NCBI GenBank assembly: GCA_003194525.1
Contig: NBIV01000121.1
Span: 62,001-126,000 of the forward strand
Origin: Gracilariopsis chorda
Taxonomy: Eukaryota > Rhodophyta > Florideophyceae > Gracilariales > Gracilariaceae
DNA length: 64,000 nt
Direction: 5' to 3'
The translations under genes and the position numbers were made by a program. A model generated the notes under the pieces. It was not told the origin of the DNA. It did no database searches and worked only from the letters and a program-made list of their open reading frames with translations. This document shows, piece after piece, positions 42,913 to 55,420 of the stretch (positions are counted from its first letter, which is position 1; each line of letters opens with the position of its first letter).

Positions 42913-44928
42913 CAAGAGAAGGTGGCTTTCGGCCACGGGCTGCGCTGCGCGTCGCGGTGGTGGAGTTATAAACAGCGGTGAGAAGAAAAGAAGGGTGGAG
43001 AAAGCAAAAGCAGAAAAGCAAGTAGTTTAGTTCAATGAATGAAGAACGCAAGAAATATGATTATGGTTGTGGAGGGATGCAGAACTGAATGGCTTCAGGC
43101 AGAACTAGGTTTGGGATAGGCACAGGCATGGGATGAATTCTGTGCGCATTAGCAGATTTAAGCTACGGGACATACAGGAGCAGCATATGGTCGTTCCTTC
43201 GAACGCGCGACAATGCGACATACAACTGACCGGCGTAGAAGAAGTTGAATCACACATACACAACCAAGCCATTCAAAGTCTTTCCCTGGTTTTCGTGAAC
43301 GGTTACTGCAAACGTTAGAAAAATGGGGAACTGCCTTCAAATCATGCCAATGTCTGCAAAAGGAAACTCGAAGTCGATGCGATGCAGGAGCTCTCGTTCC
43401 AGCACCTGTCTGATCTCGTCGAATAGAGCCACCCGCAACGTAAATTGATCAACACGAACGACTACGAACAGCTTTCCGTTGACCATAGCAGGATGCAGTA
43501 CGTTCCAAATGACCATAACTGGCACACAAATCTTCAACTCCAAGTTATGAGGCAGTACTCCAGTAGGCGCATACTGATATGCAAACACGGGGACGATAGT
43601 ACTGGCGACGTCAGACTCTGGGTTCTGTCCACGATCAGGTTGCAGGGTTGTTGCTGACGGAAGACTGAAGTGCTCACCAGGAAAAAGATCTAGCGCTGCC
43701 GCATTATGTTCGTCGACGAACTTGTTTGTGGAAGCAATGAGCATTTTGCTGAGATCTACATCCTCTTTTCGTCTTGCTGTGAGCCACTTCCACAGTAATT
43801 GGTATGCGGTGTGCATGTAACCGGTACATCTGAGTGGTACTGGAGCGTTGTTGGATATTTTGTTGCACGCAATGGAACGTAACAGCAACGCAAATGCCGG
43901 ATCATCGGCTTGTCGTACTTGTTCGGTGAGGTACAGCACTTGAACTGAACACAATGTCCACAGATCACTATTCCACGGCAATTAGTTGAGAATGTTTATG
44001 TACACTCGTCTCACCTTCCCACTTGGCTCGGTCTCCATGTACACCTGTGACACCACTGGAAGCAGCTGGGAGTAGTCGCCGGATAGAACGATGATCAAGC
44101 CCCCAAATGGAGGCGGGTTTTTCATTCCATTGCCACAAAGATCTTTAAGCAACGCATCCATGAGTTCGAAGAGCTTTCGTGGGAGCATGGACGCCTCATC
44201 CTAGACGAGCAGTTTTATTTCACGTGGCAGTTCTGCAAGTTGAGACTGAGGACCGTACTTTGACACGGTGGCTGTAGTCCTGCTTGTACTGTCCTTGTCA
44301 GCTACACCCAGTGCAAGCAGGGTATGTAAAGTGGAGCCATATTCGTACAACGATGCTGCAATCCCTGATGTAGCAGGCGACTGGCACACGAGCTCGGCTC
44401 TGCCTAGGTTTCAGGGCAGCAAACAGTGCCCAAAGTAGCAAAAGGTTACGACACAGCGCTATTGGCCCAGCCTGATTGGGATGCAAAGTAGTGGTTAGGA
44501 TCAGCAAGCGAGATGCATATGGCACTGCGCCAGTGCAGTATATACGTCTGCTGCAGGCATGCCTGCAATGAAACTTCAGTATATACTGCACTGGCGCAGT
44601 ACAATTTGCCCCGTGTCAGAATGGAGCAGTGCAATTTGCCACGTGTCGGAATGAACAGCTGGATTTTGCTGCTAAGTGGCTGGTAGTATAATTTGATTGT
44701 ATTGCAAGCCATTCAGCGGCCATTGCGCAGTCAGCATGTAGCAGCAAATTAACTGAACGCTTTGCTGCTGCTGCTGCCGAATTTTAATGATAGGGAGGCG
44801 TTGCGCCAAATGGGAGTTTTTCATGCGCAAACGGGGGCGTGCAAAGCGATTTTGTGGCGAAATGCCTCCCATCAGTCAATAAAACCCCCGTCGTAAATGA
44901 GCAAATCATTAAAAGTGGGGTGTTGAGA
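42913..44928 (-). mobile_element. Internally deleted Helitron nested in the copia element
   Basis: It has the same ends as the 6.8-kb copy: TCTCAACACCCCAC at 44928 and a double hairpin plus CTTG at 42913. Flanks are A and T, so the empty copia site would read ...GGTGA|TTGTCG... on the forward strand. It keeps the 3' half of the Pif1 helicase, then jumps at 44376/44377 to the 5' leader sequence that lies near 22875 in the large copy. That removes about 4.8 kb, including all of Rep. Such a copy can move only in trans. Confidence 0.85.
43157..44376 (-). pseudogene. Pif1 helicase 3' part in the deleted Helitron
   Basis: It matches the large copy closely: ATSGIAASLYEYGSTLHTLLALGVADKD, KLFELMDALLKDL, IIVLSGDYSQLLPVV, the TAA after NILN, then LPWNSDLWTLCSVQVLYLTEQVRQADDP. 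Own breaks include TAG before DEASM (about 44202) and TGA in the RMIRRQF region (43337). The TAA after NILN (43982-43984) is at the same codon as in the large copy. Confidence 0.85.
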
Positions 44929-45198
44929 TTGTCGTTAACGAGGTTGAAGGTCAGCTCTATCCGCCGATCGTTCATATCCTAAATCGACAGCGTCCATGAG
45001 AAAATGACAGGTTTTGGGTCGATACCTTCGTGCCTCCAACCTCTTTTGTATAGGTTCCTAGGTTGGTGGGGCTTAAAGCTATTTGGAGGACTTCGCAAAA
45101 TAGCAACGCGGCTTCCACTCCACCGGATGAGACTGGGCTGCCTTCATCCATCATGAGGTTCGTATCGTTGACTAGATTCGGACCCTTTATTGAAAAAA

Positions 45199-46333
45199 CT
45201 ACTCTGTCGAACTTTTATTGCCCTTCATGTCGTTTGTGAGTCTCGGTTTCTTGGACTGTGAAGGTCGTGCTCCTTTCCCGTTCTGCTCACTGAAGTTAGG
45301 TTCATTGAGTCGTGCCGTAGATTTATCTCCCTTCGGGTCGGTGGATGTTCTGCCGCGCTCACGCTTAACATACTTTTTGAACCGGTGGAGCTTCTTGGGA
45401 TTTCGATTCATGTTCATCATGGCCATTACAGATTCATCACTGTGACTTGGCGACTTTTCTTCTTCGAGATCCTCTCCTTCGAGTTCAGTCTCGCTCATTG
45501 TGTTGAAAAAATCCTCCAATCCTATCCAAACGAAGCTTTCATCCTGGTATTGGTTACGATGATAATGCTCAATCGCACCTTTCAATGTTGTTAGGCATGA
45601 TTCAAAATCGTTTTTTGAGGAATGCTCTGGGTATTTCGATTTCTGTGCATTGAGGAACGCCACGCATTCTTCCAGTCGTCGTAGTTTCACATAGGTGACG
45701 GCTTCTATGTCTCTCTTCTTGGTCTTGCAAATGTTTACAACGTTGTTCATCATATTTGTGAATGTCTGGGACGTAAGTCTTGCATTGGTAAGACAAGAGA
45801 TGGCAATGTTTTGACTCTCACTTGAGTCTTGATTGGTTTTTGTAAGGTCCACGTACGACATAGTGGGACCTGTGGATCTGTTGAGGTAGTCCGCAATGGA
45901 TTCTGAGTTCTTGCATCTACAAGTGTTAGCATGTTTGTGCAACCTTGCCATCCTTCGGAGACGGTCGGTTGTACAGTCTTTTACAACAAGAATCACGATC
46001 TTTTTGAGTATCTCGAGCTGACAGACGTTCTCTTCTTTTCTGAAGCTAAGGATGAGCTCTCCTAACCCACTGCTTTTTAAAGATCTCCTTCTTTCCGAAC
46101 TCTAATGATCGGAAAAGTGTCATGGAAGGCGTTCATGCTTCCGCCTTTGCGCCGTTGTCTTCGTAACTTTCACGGGCTTTCAAATTCTTGGCCAACTCAA
46201 ATACGGCTTCGCGCCATAACAATCTGTCTGTCCCATTTCGGAGCTTGGGCGGTGTCGTCATGTTTTTCGTACCGAAGTAGTCCTCTGGGCTCATAAATAT
46301 GTGACGAACATCGGGAAACTGGTTGATGTTCAT
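45199..46333 (-). pseudogene. Copia gag, broken
   Basis: The frame opens with an ATG at 46333 that lies 14 bp inside the 5' LTR (MNINQFPDVRHIFMSP...). It runs 66 codons (46133-46333), is broken between 46132 and 45997, then continues as a 265-residue frame (45199-45996) with a helical capsid-like part and an acidic then basic tail (ELEGEDLEEEKSPSHSDE; KKLHRFKKYVKRERGRTS). No clear zinc knuckle was found. Confidence 0.65.
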
Positions 46334-46559
46334 AATCGTCTACGCAGTGAGAGGAAGTTGGATATAATAACATACGGCACAAATCTGCCGGGAGCTTTTG
46401 TTGCTCCGAAAGAGTTGGATTGGTTTCAGTAGGGATACCACGCGACCATTTGGTTACTAAGGGTATAAATCTGTACACATAGACACGTACGATTCAGCGG
46501 GCTCTTCGTCATGTTGTACGTGTTCCCCACCACCCCGTGAGATCTTCGTATGTTATCCA
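46320..46559 (-). repeat. 5' LTR of copia element
   Basis: Direct repeat of 39598-39837. Contains the first codons of gag at its inner edge. Confidence 0.85.
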
Positions 46560-48112
46560 ACCGACAACTGTATAGCACAAATATTAGTTACGTGAGAATA
46601 TAATTTGGAAAACAAGAGCGGCTTATAGCAGTGGCAAAAACGGCCTAGACAAAATAATGTTTTCTTTTGATGTAGATATAAAGATGATGGACATGAATTG
46701 GACTTCATGAAAGAAAAGTAACCAATTTGCGCTCTGTTGTCTTTCCTTTTTATAAAAAATCAAAACAGAGGCTAATTGTCTTCCTTCTACAAAGGTATAT
46801 GCACGCACCAATATGTGAAACATTGTAAATGAGTTATTTTCAATATTTTGAGATGGTAAAAAGGCAAACCCTTTCAAATTTTCTCTCAGATAACAATGAG
46901 ATGTTCTCTTCTATCATTTCCTTTCTCCAGCTTTGGAAAACTCAGAAAACAGAAATTTCTTCTCCAATTCCATTAATTTTTTGTGATCACAAAATAGTTG
47001 CTTAAACGTAAGTGGAACTTATCGGTAAATATCTCAAGCGCATTCAAAAGTAATTGAAATGTTGTTCAGAACATCACAGTTCTTAAATTTTGTGAGAGCA
47101 TCGCTGCGATTGTTGTCAGATATGATATTATCCGACATCAGAATTTTGATGGTTTGCAAAGGATATGCGAACTGCTTAAGTTTCGATCACAATTCGATCT
47201 TTAAATGATAATATTTTTTCTTTATTACATCAAATAAACGTTTTGAGTGAGTAAGCATTGTGATTGGAATTTGCTTTCCAAGTATGGATTCCACTACATG
47301 TTTTTGATAAAGTAGACTATGCCAAATGAATCTGTAAATGCGTACTGTTTTCTTGTTAAGAGAAGTATGGTAACACAGTGGCTCTTGCAACTTTTAAAGT
47401 TAAGAATATTCCCTTGTCCAGAATGTTTCAAGAAAAAGAAATAGATTTTAAGTAATGTATCTGCATTGTTGAAAATGATGAATCGCAACACATGTTGAGG
47501 GAGAGTAAATAGATCAAAGTTAGGATACTTCGTACTTAACGTTTGAATTCGGTACATGCACTAATGATTGCAAGCAAAACGTGTGGCAACCTCTAAAAAT
47601 TCAAAAAGAACGGGCGGAGTGGTATTGGAGAGCCCACGTAACATGCTAGAATGGCTGCAGAGGGAATGCGAACGAGGTTTTGCTGTTAGCAAATGGAAAT
47701 CAAACATTTTGGAAGTTCGAAAACGGCGCTAATGGGCTTTCCACGAAGCTGCCTTCTTTGTGTGCAACATAATGATTTGACACAAGTAAAAGTGACCGTT
47801 TTGCTAGTAACAGCCATTAAAAATCGTATAGTAAACTTGTTATTTACGGGCACGGCTCTAGGCAAACGTTGCCAGTGACTAGAATTTGAATGGTTGTGCC
47901 TGCCATTCAATATAACCTTTGAATGTAAACGGTTTACTGAACCTGACAGTCAGATTAAGAATGAAGCACAGTCGGCGGCTCTGGCTAACCTCGCTTGTTG
48001 GTCGGGCCGCCGGAGACTACTCCGACTTTTTTCATGGTAACATCGCAGTGAAAAACTTCCACTCTGAGTTCTCACTAGGTTTTTCTCTCACCCCCCGCCA
48101 ACAATAAGTACC
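46560..48112. other. AT-rich stretch, no clear gene
   Basis: Visibly more AT-rich than its surroundings (46600-47600). At about 47935-48045 a forward frame reads DSQIKNEAQSAALANLACWS, which resembles a frame at 56566-56680 (SRITNKAPATALADLICR). Both may be fragments of one repeated gene or element. Confidence 0.45.
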
Positions 48113-49055
48113 CCTTGGTGCTTGCTCCAAGTATCATGTGTAGAGCAATGCGTGCGCGCATACCCTCTAGGCCAGGTGGGTCATATATGATTCAATACCG
48201 TCGTGACATCGGTTAAACTCAGGTATGAGTGACCCCTGGAAATATGGGGTGATATTCGATATAAATGTAATTGGTATTTTTGGAACCTTCGTGGGTGATT
48301 TCTGTGGTATCCGGAACAGATGGACGAGTGGCAAACGTACAGATATTATTCATGATTGGCATGATTCACACACGTATTGTGCCATGAATGGCAGTGCCGC
48401 CAAGTGACACAAGTGTGTGGATCACAAGTGTGGCACATTACAGTAGTAGTATTCTTAGTTTATTGTGACCCAATAGTTCATAAGGGAGGACGGCCTTGCC
48501 GTTTCATGTTGAAGTAAAGAAAAGCTGTGACTCGGCTCTGAGTGTATCGCATGCCCGAAGTGACCAACTCTTGCTGGGATTTCACCGCGTTCGGTCTCGT
48601 TATACTCACCCGTACAGTATCACCAAGGACCGTTGATCTGTCTTACCTCGTGAGATCGCCCAGTGTTCACTGTTTTTACCGTTTTGGTTACTTCATATTG
48701 TGGAAACAGATAGCCGTTCGACGCAGTATTGAGTTTTGTCGTGCTGGCTGAACAAGCAACGCCCCGCCACCACCGGGTCTCTTTCGGCTTTCCGCACGAC
48801 ACGCCAGGTTGTACCGTCCATTTTGGTTTCTCTCCTTTTTCCCTTTTCCCTTTCTAGATTCTCCGTGAACCAGAACACCGCTTGCACGGACCTGTGTACT
48901 ACTGTGACCAGCTGGTAACCCGATTCTCAGTATCTCCTCCGTCTGTATAACCAGAAGCCACGTCGGTTTTACACCCGAACACCGTGTGGTACGGAGGGCC
49001 CTGTCGCTGCACCTACCCCACACGAGAGCAAGGCTGCGAACACCTTGGGAGGATT
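48113..49055. repeat. Left copy of 0.9-kb inverted repeat
   Basis: Homologous in reverse orientation to 54465-55420, with many substitutions and small gaps. Shared words include CTGTGACTCGGCTCTGA, CTCGGTCTCGTTATAC-type and GCAAGGC...CGAACACCTTG. No coding motif. It may be an LTR of a copia family: one copy here, another inverted after the copia remnant. True LTRs of one element would be direct, so two insertions are needed. Confidence 0.75.
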
Positions 49056-51020
49056 TCCCGCCTAATAATATTGCTCCACAACATCAGTGACTAACCACAA
49101 CTGCGCCTTACATTGCGGTTTCGTGCTAATCTCTGCCTCCGCACGTGCCCTGTCAAAGCATCTTCTCTCCTCTTTGAGTTCTCACTAGCTCCTGAACACG
49201 CACCACATCTCCTGCACTGCAAGTTCTCTGCCGCTACACAAGACTCGGCACGTTCGCGCAAACACTTGCCAGTACACGTGCTCGCTGTGACTACATGGCG
49301 ATCGCAGTCCCTTTTTCGAACTTTGCCTTTTTTTATACCGTTTATTTCGAGCAGCAATCCCGAGTCATAAATTCAGTTGGAAAATTGAGGAAACCTTCCC
49401 TCATTTTTGCAGGCCCGAATAACTCCAACCTGGCACTCTTAGTAGCCGCTCCGACGACACTCAAGCAAGACGTTAGCCCGTCTCATGGACACCAATTTTT
49501 TCGACTTACAGATGTGGGGAAAGAGTTTCCCCACATCTGCAAATCACGGACTCAGTCTTATTTCTGGACGTTGGGCACTGCTAAGCACCAAGGACATATT
49601 GGTTGGCATAATTTGGCAAGCAATTATTTATCGTACGCGTTCTTGATTTCTCTTCTCTTCCTCTGTAACCTCGCAGCTCCAGCACTGCAACCGACGCCCC
49701 CCCAAATCACTGAGGACGGCTTCCCTTTCGCGCACACCTTTTACTCCGCTCGTGAGATCACCTGTTTGGCCCAGTGCCGTGTTGGTTCTCGCAGTCACCT
49801 TCGGTGTTGGGTACTACCAGCGCTGCTGGACGTTTTCCGCTCTTTTTCACAACTGAATCTGTATCTTCCTCGCGTCTACGCATTGTCTATGCAATTGTGG
49901 TCGCGTTTACTCGGGTTTTGTTTTATCTGAGATTCTGGTGCGCATTGTTGCAGCGTAAGCTGCCCAGAATCACGCGAACTCTCACCAATCTCGACGTTGT
50001 TTCTCGACATGAGCTTCTGGTCTAATGAAGTACCCTTGCGCATTCTTCACCCCCCGAAAGAGAATCCCTACTCCTTTTCCTGAGCTCTCGCTTTGCGTAG
50101 ATGATTTTAGGTTAGAGGCTTCTTGAAGATTACCGTATCGTCGAATAACCCTTGCTTTTGGCTTGAAGTCTGCACCGACCACCTGAAGTCTATACGCTGG
50201 AATATTTTCCTACTACTAAACGCTCTGCTCTACACTCCGAATAAACAGCTCTACAAACCTGCCGTTTACCTCCAAACTGCGATACGGCGTTTCCTTCCCA
50301 ACATAGGCACTTGGTTTGAAAGGAAAGTCCGCCATGCAAGGGAAAACTGCATGGTGTCGAGCATTCACCAGACAAAAAGCTTGCGTCTCTGATTAAGAGC
50401 CTTGGTTACCATCACCTCTAAATGGGTGTTGGCAGTCTAACCGACAAAAAAGTTTGCCAACTGAGCACTGGTAGGGAATCGATTGGGCAATTGAACTAGT
50501 TCAAGAGCTACTCGTCACACCGTACAACCGGCTCGGCTGGGGTCCGCTCTGCTGATCCCTGCAGACAGGGTGTCTCATGTTTCATCTTGGACTATATAGT
50601 GGTGAGTGATAACAGAAAAACTCTTGCCGAGCAAGTATCTGCGAGGAAATAGAGGAGAATTATTGGTGAAAATATAATCCCTGTTAGTAACATCTACTGG
50701 ATGTTTTATAGGAAGTGCAAACGTAGTTCCTTGCGCAGAACTTGACAGGACGCAGCAAATCGCAACTCACCTGCAGAGACCAATCAAAAGTCAAAGATAT
50801 ATCCTTTATGGCCTTCGGAGATAGTACATTATGCCATTGTTCCCGCCAAGAAGAATGCTTCACTAATTAGGTTAGTGGCGAAGATAATAAAGCACTGCTC
50901 TCTTCTCTCACTACCAGTATCCCACTGACACATGGAGTTCGATTTGTAGATAAAACTAGCTTCCCTTGCTTACAAGGAAATGTCGACCATTAGACGTGGC
51001 AGATATGTGTTCGAGACTTC
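49056..51020. other. No recognised gene; one open frame and a hairpin
   Basis: A forward frame at 49295-49930 (211 residues) has hydrophobic stretches but no motif and no homologue in the window. A perfect hairpin at 49509-49539 pairs CAGATGTGGGGAAA with TTTCCCCACATCTG around GAG. Confidence 0.5.
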
Positions 51021-54000
51021 ATGTACGCCTCTCTCGCACTCTTCGTGCTAAGTCAATGGCTAGAGGTACAAAGCCGCGCCCAAGCCCCAAAGTGCTGGGA
51101 CAATGCCGATAGAAAAGCACGTTGCATCATCGTGCAAAGCTTGGGAACCCATTCGATTGTAGCCGTCAGCAACCTACTAAAAGGAAAGCATTGCACTTCC
51201 CTAGAGGTATGGAAGAGATTTGAATCAACCTATAAGAAAGACTACATCGGGTCGGAGATAAATCTTAGTAAGCGTCTAAGTGGAATGATATTTCATGATG
51301 TTGAAGACATTCAGAAGCACCCACAAAACATAGAATGCATCTTCTTAGAGCTTATACTCTCAAAAGATCGACTACCTGATAGCAAAAGCACTGCTTGCTT
51401 ACTGAAAACACTCTTTGAGTCTGTACTGGCGGCTACTCTCCTAGCTGACGCCAATACTATGGAGTATGATCAAGTAGTTTCCCTTGAACGTTTTGAAATG
51501 AACAGAAGAAAGCGTCGAAAGTCTCCAACTACACCTGAGGTACAAGAGACCAGTATAATGTGACACGGTCCGTACCACACAGCCCAAAAATCTCACACGG
51601 CACCAAAAGCATTTCAAATCAAAGACTGTTCGATGTTAGGACTGCGATGACCTCTGACATATTCGCGCCGAATGCAAAGTAAGAACAAAGAATTACTGTG
51701 CAAACCAACGGCATCCCAAACGCTCAAGAATTCATTCTTCCAAGGAAAAAGAGTACAGAAAGCAAGGACCGTGAAACTCAGACAGGCTTAACCAAAAATT
51801 TAACCAGTAGTAGCTGAGGACATAACACTGAAATAGATCCACAAGCTGTAGTGGCGATTGGTAAGGCTTTATCTTCTTCCTTTGAAATGAAATTCAAGAC
51901 ACGGCTCGACTGTGCTGTGAAAAATATCTTTCTCAACGAAAAATCATTTTTCTGGGACTGTCACCCGACTATAGCCGAAACAGTTTGCACATGCAATATC
52001 CAGTCTAGGACCGAAGAATACGGAACAAAAAGACTTTCACTGGGAGATGGATTGAGTATTCCTGCCAAACACGCACTATCTTTCGTCTTTAACCTTTTTT
52101 TACTCTCAGTCTTTGCACAACATACTCGAGTAGAAAAGTTAAATAAATCAGATTCCGCGTTTCTCATCGTCAAACATTGGGACTGTGGTGAAGTACTCTA
52201 CTAGTCACAACAGAAGGATGGAATATACCGGTTTCTGAACCTTATTTATCCCCTAAGAGCAAAAACTACAACTCCGTTCTCAGGTAATACTGCCCAGAAC
52301 TAGCTCCATAGATTTGGCCATACAAGAAAGCATAAACTCTTTTCATGTGCGATCCAATCTAAAGGGATCCCAAACCTCTTACACTGTTAGGTTTTCAACG
52401 TTCAATTCTCAGACTGTATTGAAGTTAGACAACAATGGACTGCCGTGGTACGATCACCGTAAACGGCCATGATCTTTTCAAAGTGGTGCCTAGAGAACTA
52501 ACTGGTCGATAAACCCACCTTCATTAAAAAGCTCGAGGTATAGGCTGGTTTTCCCTGATGATAACAAAAGATCGCAAGAGCGCCATCTATATACTTTATG
52601 GATCGTAAAACTGCAGTTCGTCCCCCTTAAGATGGTACAAGGCGCGCTGGGAGAAGAAACTACCAGGCTATAGAATCTACCGCGTTCGCCTTGACGGGGC
52701 GGGTGATAACCAATCTAACGACTTCATCAAGTTCGCGTCAGAAAAATGGACGGTGCTCCAGTGCACTCCGCCACATGCCCAACGGACCAACGGAGCAGTA
52801 GAAACGATTATGAAAGACCTTTGAAAAACTGTCAGAACTTTTCTGTATGCTTCAGAACTCTAAGGAGAACTATGAGAAGAGGCAGTAAATCGCGCGAATC
52901 GGATACGTAATCGTCCACCAAACCCGCGTGTAGGTATGCAACTTCCCTACGAACTATGGTTCACGACAAAGGCAGAATTTTCGAAGTGCTTGAAGTTTTG
53001 GGGAAAAAGCATGCCTTCATCTACAGGTCAGAGACTTTTTCAAACAAAAACCTCCTTCCTCGTGCACCTTGCGAAAAATTTGTGAGAACGAAAATTCTAC
53101 GCACTACATATCGGATCTACATTCCTCCATTACGCAAAGTAGTGAAACGCAAACAACAGAACTTAACAGTCACAAAGAAATGACTTCCAAAATTCAATCT
53201 ATTCATCGATTTCTCCTCAATGAGACGAAAAGAAGCTAAGAGTGAAATGCTAGGTGGTGACGAGGAGCATATGGACTCATCTCTAGCTCAGTGCTTGGTC
53301 TCAAGTCCAAGGTCTAACAACAAGGGACACGGAATGACGATCCCAAAGAACTTTAGACAAGCATACAACACTCCGAAAATGGCCGATGCAATCAATAGGA
53401 AGTACGGAGCCCTAACCAGAAAGACGTGGAAGCTCGTGGATTCGAAACCAGAAATAAAGCCACGGCCACTCCTGTAGAACTTCATCGCGAAGCATATAGG
53501 CAGCAAGCCATTAAAAGTACTTTCAAAGGCTCGATGTGCGATTGGAGGAAACAAACCAGAAGCGTACTTGGATTAAGATCCCAAAAAGCCCCCGTATCAT
53601 GGCTGGATACAATCCGACTCGTGGTGTCAAGAGCTGCTGCATATGATTTAGTTTAGAAATGGGAACCTTGGATGTAATTAATGCTTACTTATATGGAGAC
53701 CTAGACGAGTCATTAGTAATGGTACAACCTACCAATACGTTGGGCTCGTCATATCAAAACGAAAATATCTGCTGCGTACTGAAATCAATGTACCATACGA
53801 ATCAAGCGGCACACATATGAGGATCAGAAGTCCATCCAGAGCTAATAAAGCTGAAACTTTGGCAGTCGAAAACTGAAAGTCGACTCTACACCTAAAAGTT
53901 GGATATTGGGTTCCTTATAATCCAGGTTGTAATCGAAGACGTAGAAATGTTGTCAAACTCGAGATCTTACCTGGATCAATTTAGAAAAGGGTTGACGAAA

Positions 54001-54460
54001 CCTTTCCAAGTAAAGTTTCTTGGGGAAGCAGATTCGTTTATTGCAAGGGACATTGATAGTGACTAAAAGAGCACTTGGAAATCACAAAAATGAAAAGTTG
54101 AAAAGAAATGTGAACGGTATAGATTATCAAGCTTACATTCTGCGCAGAATATTTTGCCTACCTTTTACGACCTGTCAAAATAAGGGGATGAAGAAAAAAA
54201 GGCTACGAATCATGCTTCGCGCCCAATAAAGAAAATTGATAGGGCACTCGATGTACTTGGCCGTGGCTTCAAGGTTGGAAATCAGGTTCGCAGCTTCAGT
54301 GCTATCAAGCCAAGTGCATACTTCTGATAGGAGACATGCTCGACTTCTGGAAAAGGTGTTAAGGTACCTAAAAGGTACGAAAGCCTATTGCATCTACTTC
54401 TCATCATGCACCAAGGTGGCGATGGAAGCATATTTTGTGAACATTATCCCTAGGTGAGAG
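51021..54460 (+). pseudogene. Ty1/copia gag-pol remnant, forward strand
   Basis: Gag-like frame 51021-51563 (DNADRKARCIIVQSLG; VWKRFESTYKKDY), a UBN2-type gag. Then integrase (DFIKFASEKWTVLQCTPPHA, QRTNGAVETIMKDL near 52725-52825), RT remains (TPKMADAINRKYGAL near 53370; IRLVVSRAAAYDLV) and the segment after RT (GHSMYLAVASRLEIRFAASV; LEKVLRYLKGTKAYCIYFSS, 54236-54457). Many stops and frameshifts. The end of RNase H is missing where the right 0.9-kb repeat starts. A different family from the copia at 39598-46559. Confidence 0.82.
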
Positions 54461-54464
54461 ATTC

Positions 54465-55420
54465 TCGCAAGGTGTTTGCGGCCTTGCTCCCTTGCGAGGT
54501 AGGCACAGCGACAGGGCCCTTCGTACCACATGGTGTTCGGGTGTAAGATGGAGGTGGCTTCCGTCTATACCGACGGATGTACTACCAAGAATGGGGCTAC
54601 CAGCTGGTCAACTTAGTGCATCGGTCCGTGTAAGCGCTGTTTCGGTCCATGGAGATTCCAAAAGCAAAAAGAGAAAGACGGGCAAAGAACAAAGTAAAAT
54701 GGTGCAGCCCGGCGGGTCGTACGGAAAGCACAAACAGACCCAGCGGTGGTGGTGTTGCTTATTCAGCTAGCACGGTAAAACTCAATACTGAGTCGAACGG
54801 TAATCTGTTCCCACAATAAATGGTAACCGAAAGTGTAAAAACAGTGCACACTAGGCCAACCAACGGTATAAGACAGATCAGCTGTCCTTCTGATACAGTG
54901 CGGATGGGTATAACGAGACCGAGCGCGGTGAAACTCCGGGAAGGAGTTCGTCACTCCGCAAAGGCGATAACCTCAGAGCCGAGTCACAGCTTAACTTTAC
55001 TACAGAGTGAAACGGCAGAGCCGTGCTCCCTAAAGTACTATGGAGTCATAATAGAACTAGGAATACAACTAGTGTAGTGTGCCACACGTGTGGTATACAC
55101 GTTTGTGTCAATGAGAGGCATGGCCGGCCACGGCATAACATGACACGTGTGAATCATGCAAACCATGAATAATGTCCGTACGCTTACCATGCGTCCATCT
55201 ATTCCAGATATCATAGAAATCACCCATAAAGGTTCCAAAAATACCTAGTAAATTCATATCGAGTTTCACCCAAAATGTCCAAGACTCCACTCATACCTGA
55301 GTTGAGCCGGTGCCACATCGGTACTGAATTATTTATGATCCACCTTATCTAGAGTGTATGCGCATATGCATTGCTCTACAAATGTTGCCATAAAACATGG
55401 GCTTGGTGCAAGAAACTAGA
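54465..55420. repeat. Right copy of 0.9-kb inverted repeat
   Basis: Reverse-complement homologue of 48113-49055; it cuts off the copia remnant at about 54460. Confidence 0.75.

Larger units (their letters stand above)
39598..46559 (-). mobile_element. Ty1/copia retrotransposon with both LTRs, reverse strand
   Basis: Two 240-bp direct repeats (39598-39837 and 46320-46559) bracket gag and pol. Removing the nested Helitron leaves 4,946 bp, a normal copia size. The LTRs differ by a modest number of substitutions, so the insertion is not recent. A G-run with TATATATCA next to the left LTR (read in reverse) could be the polypurine tract. A target duplication was not evident. Confidence 0.88.

Noticed and set aside
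49295-49930. 211-residue forward frame
   Set aside because: No recognisable domain, no relative in the window and placed in transposon-rich spacer; described only as spacer content.
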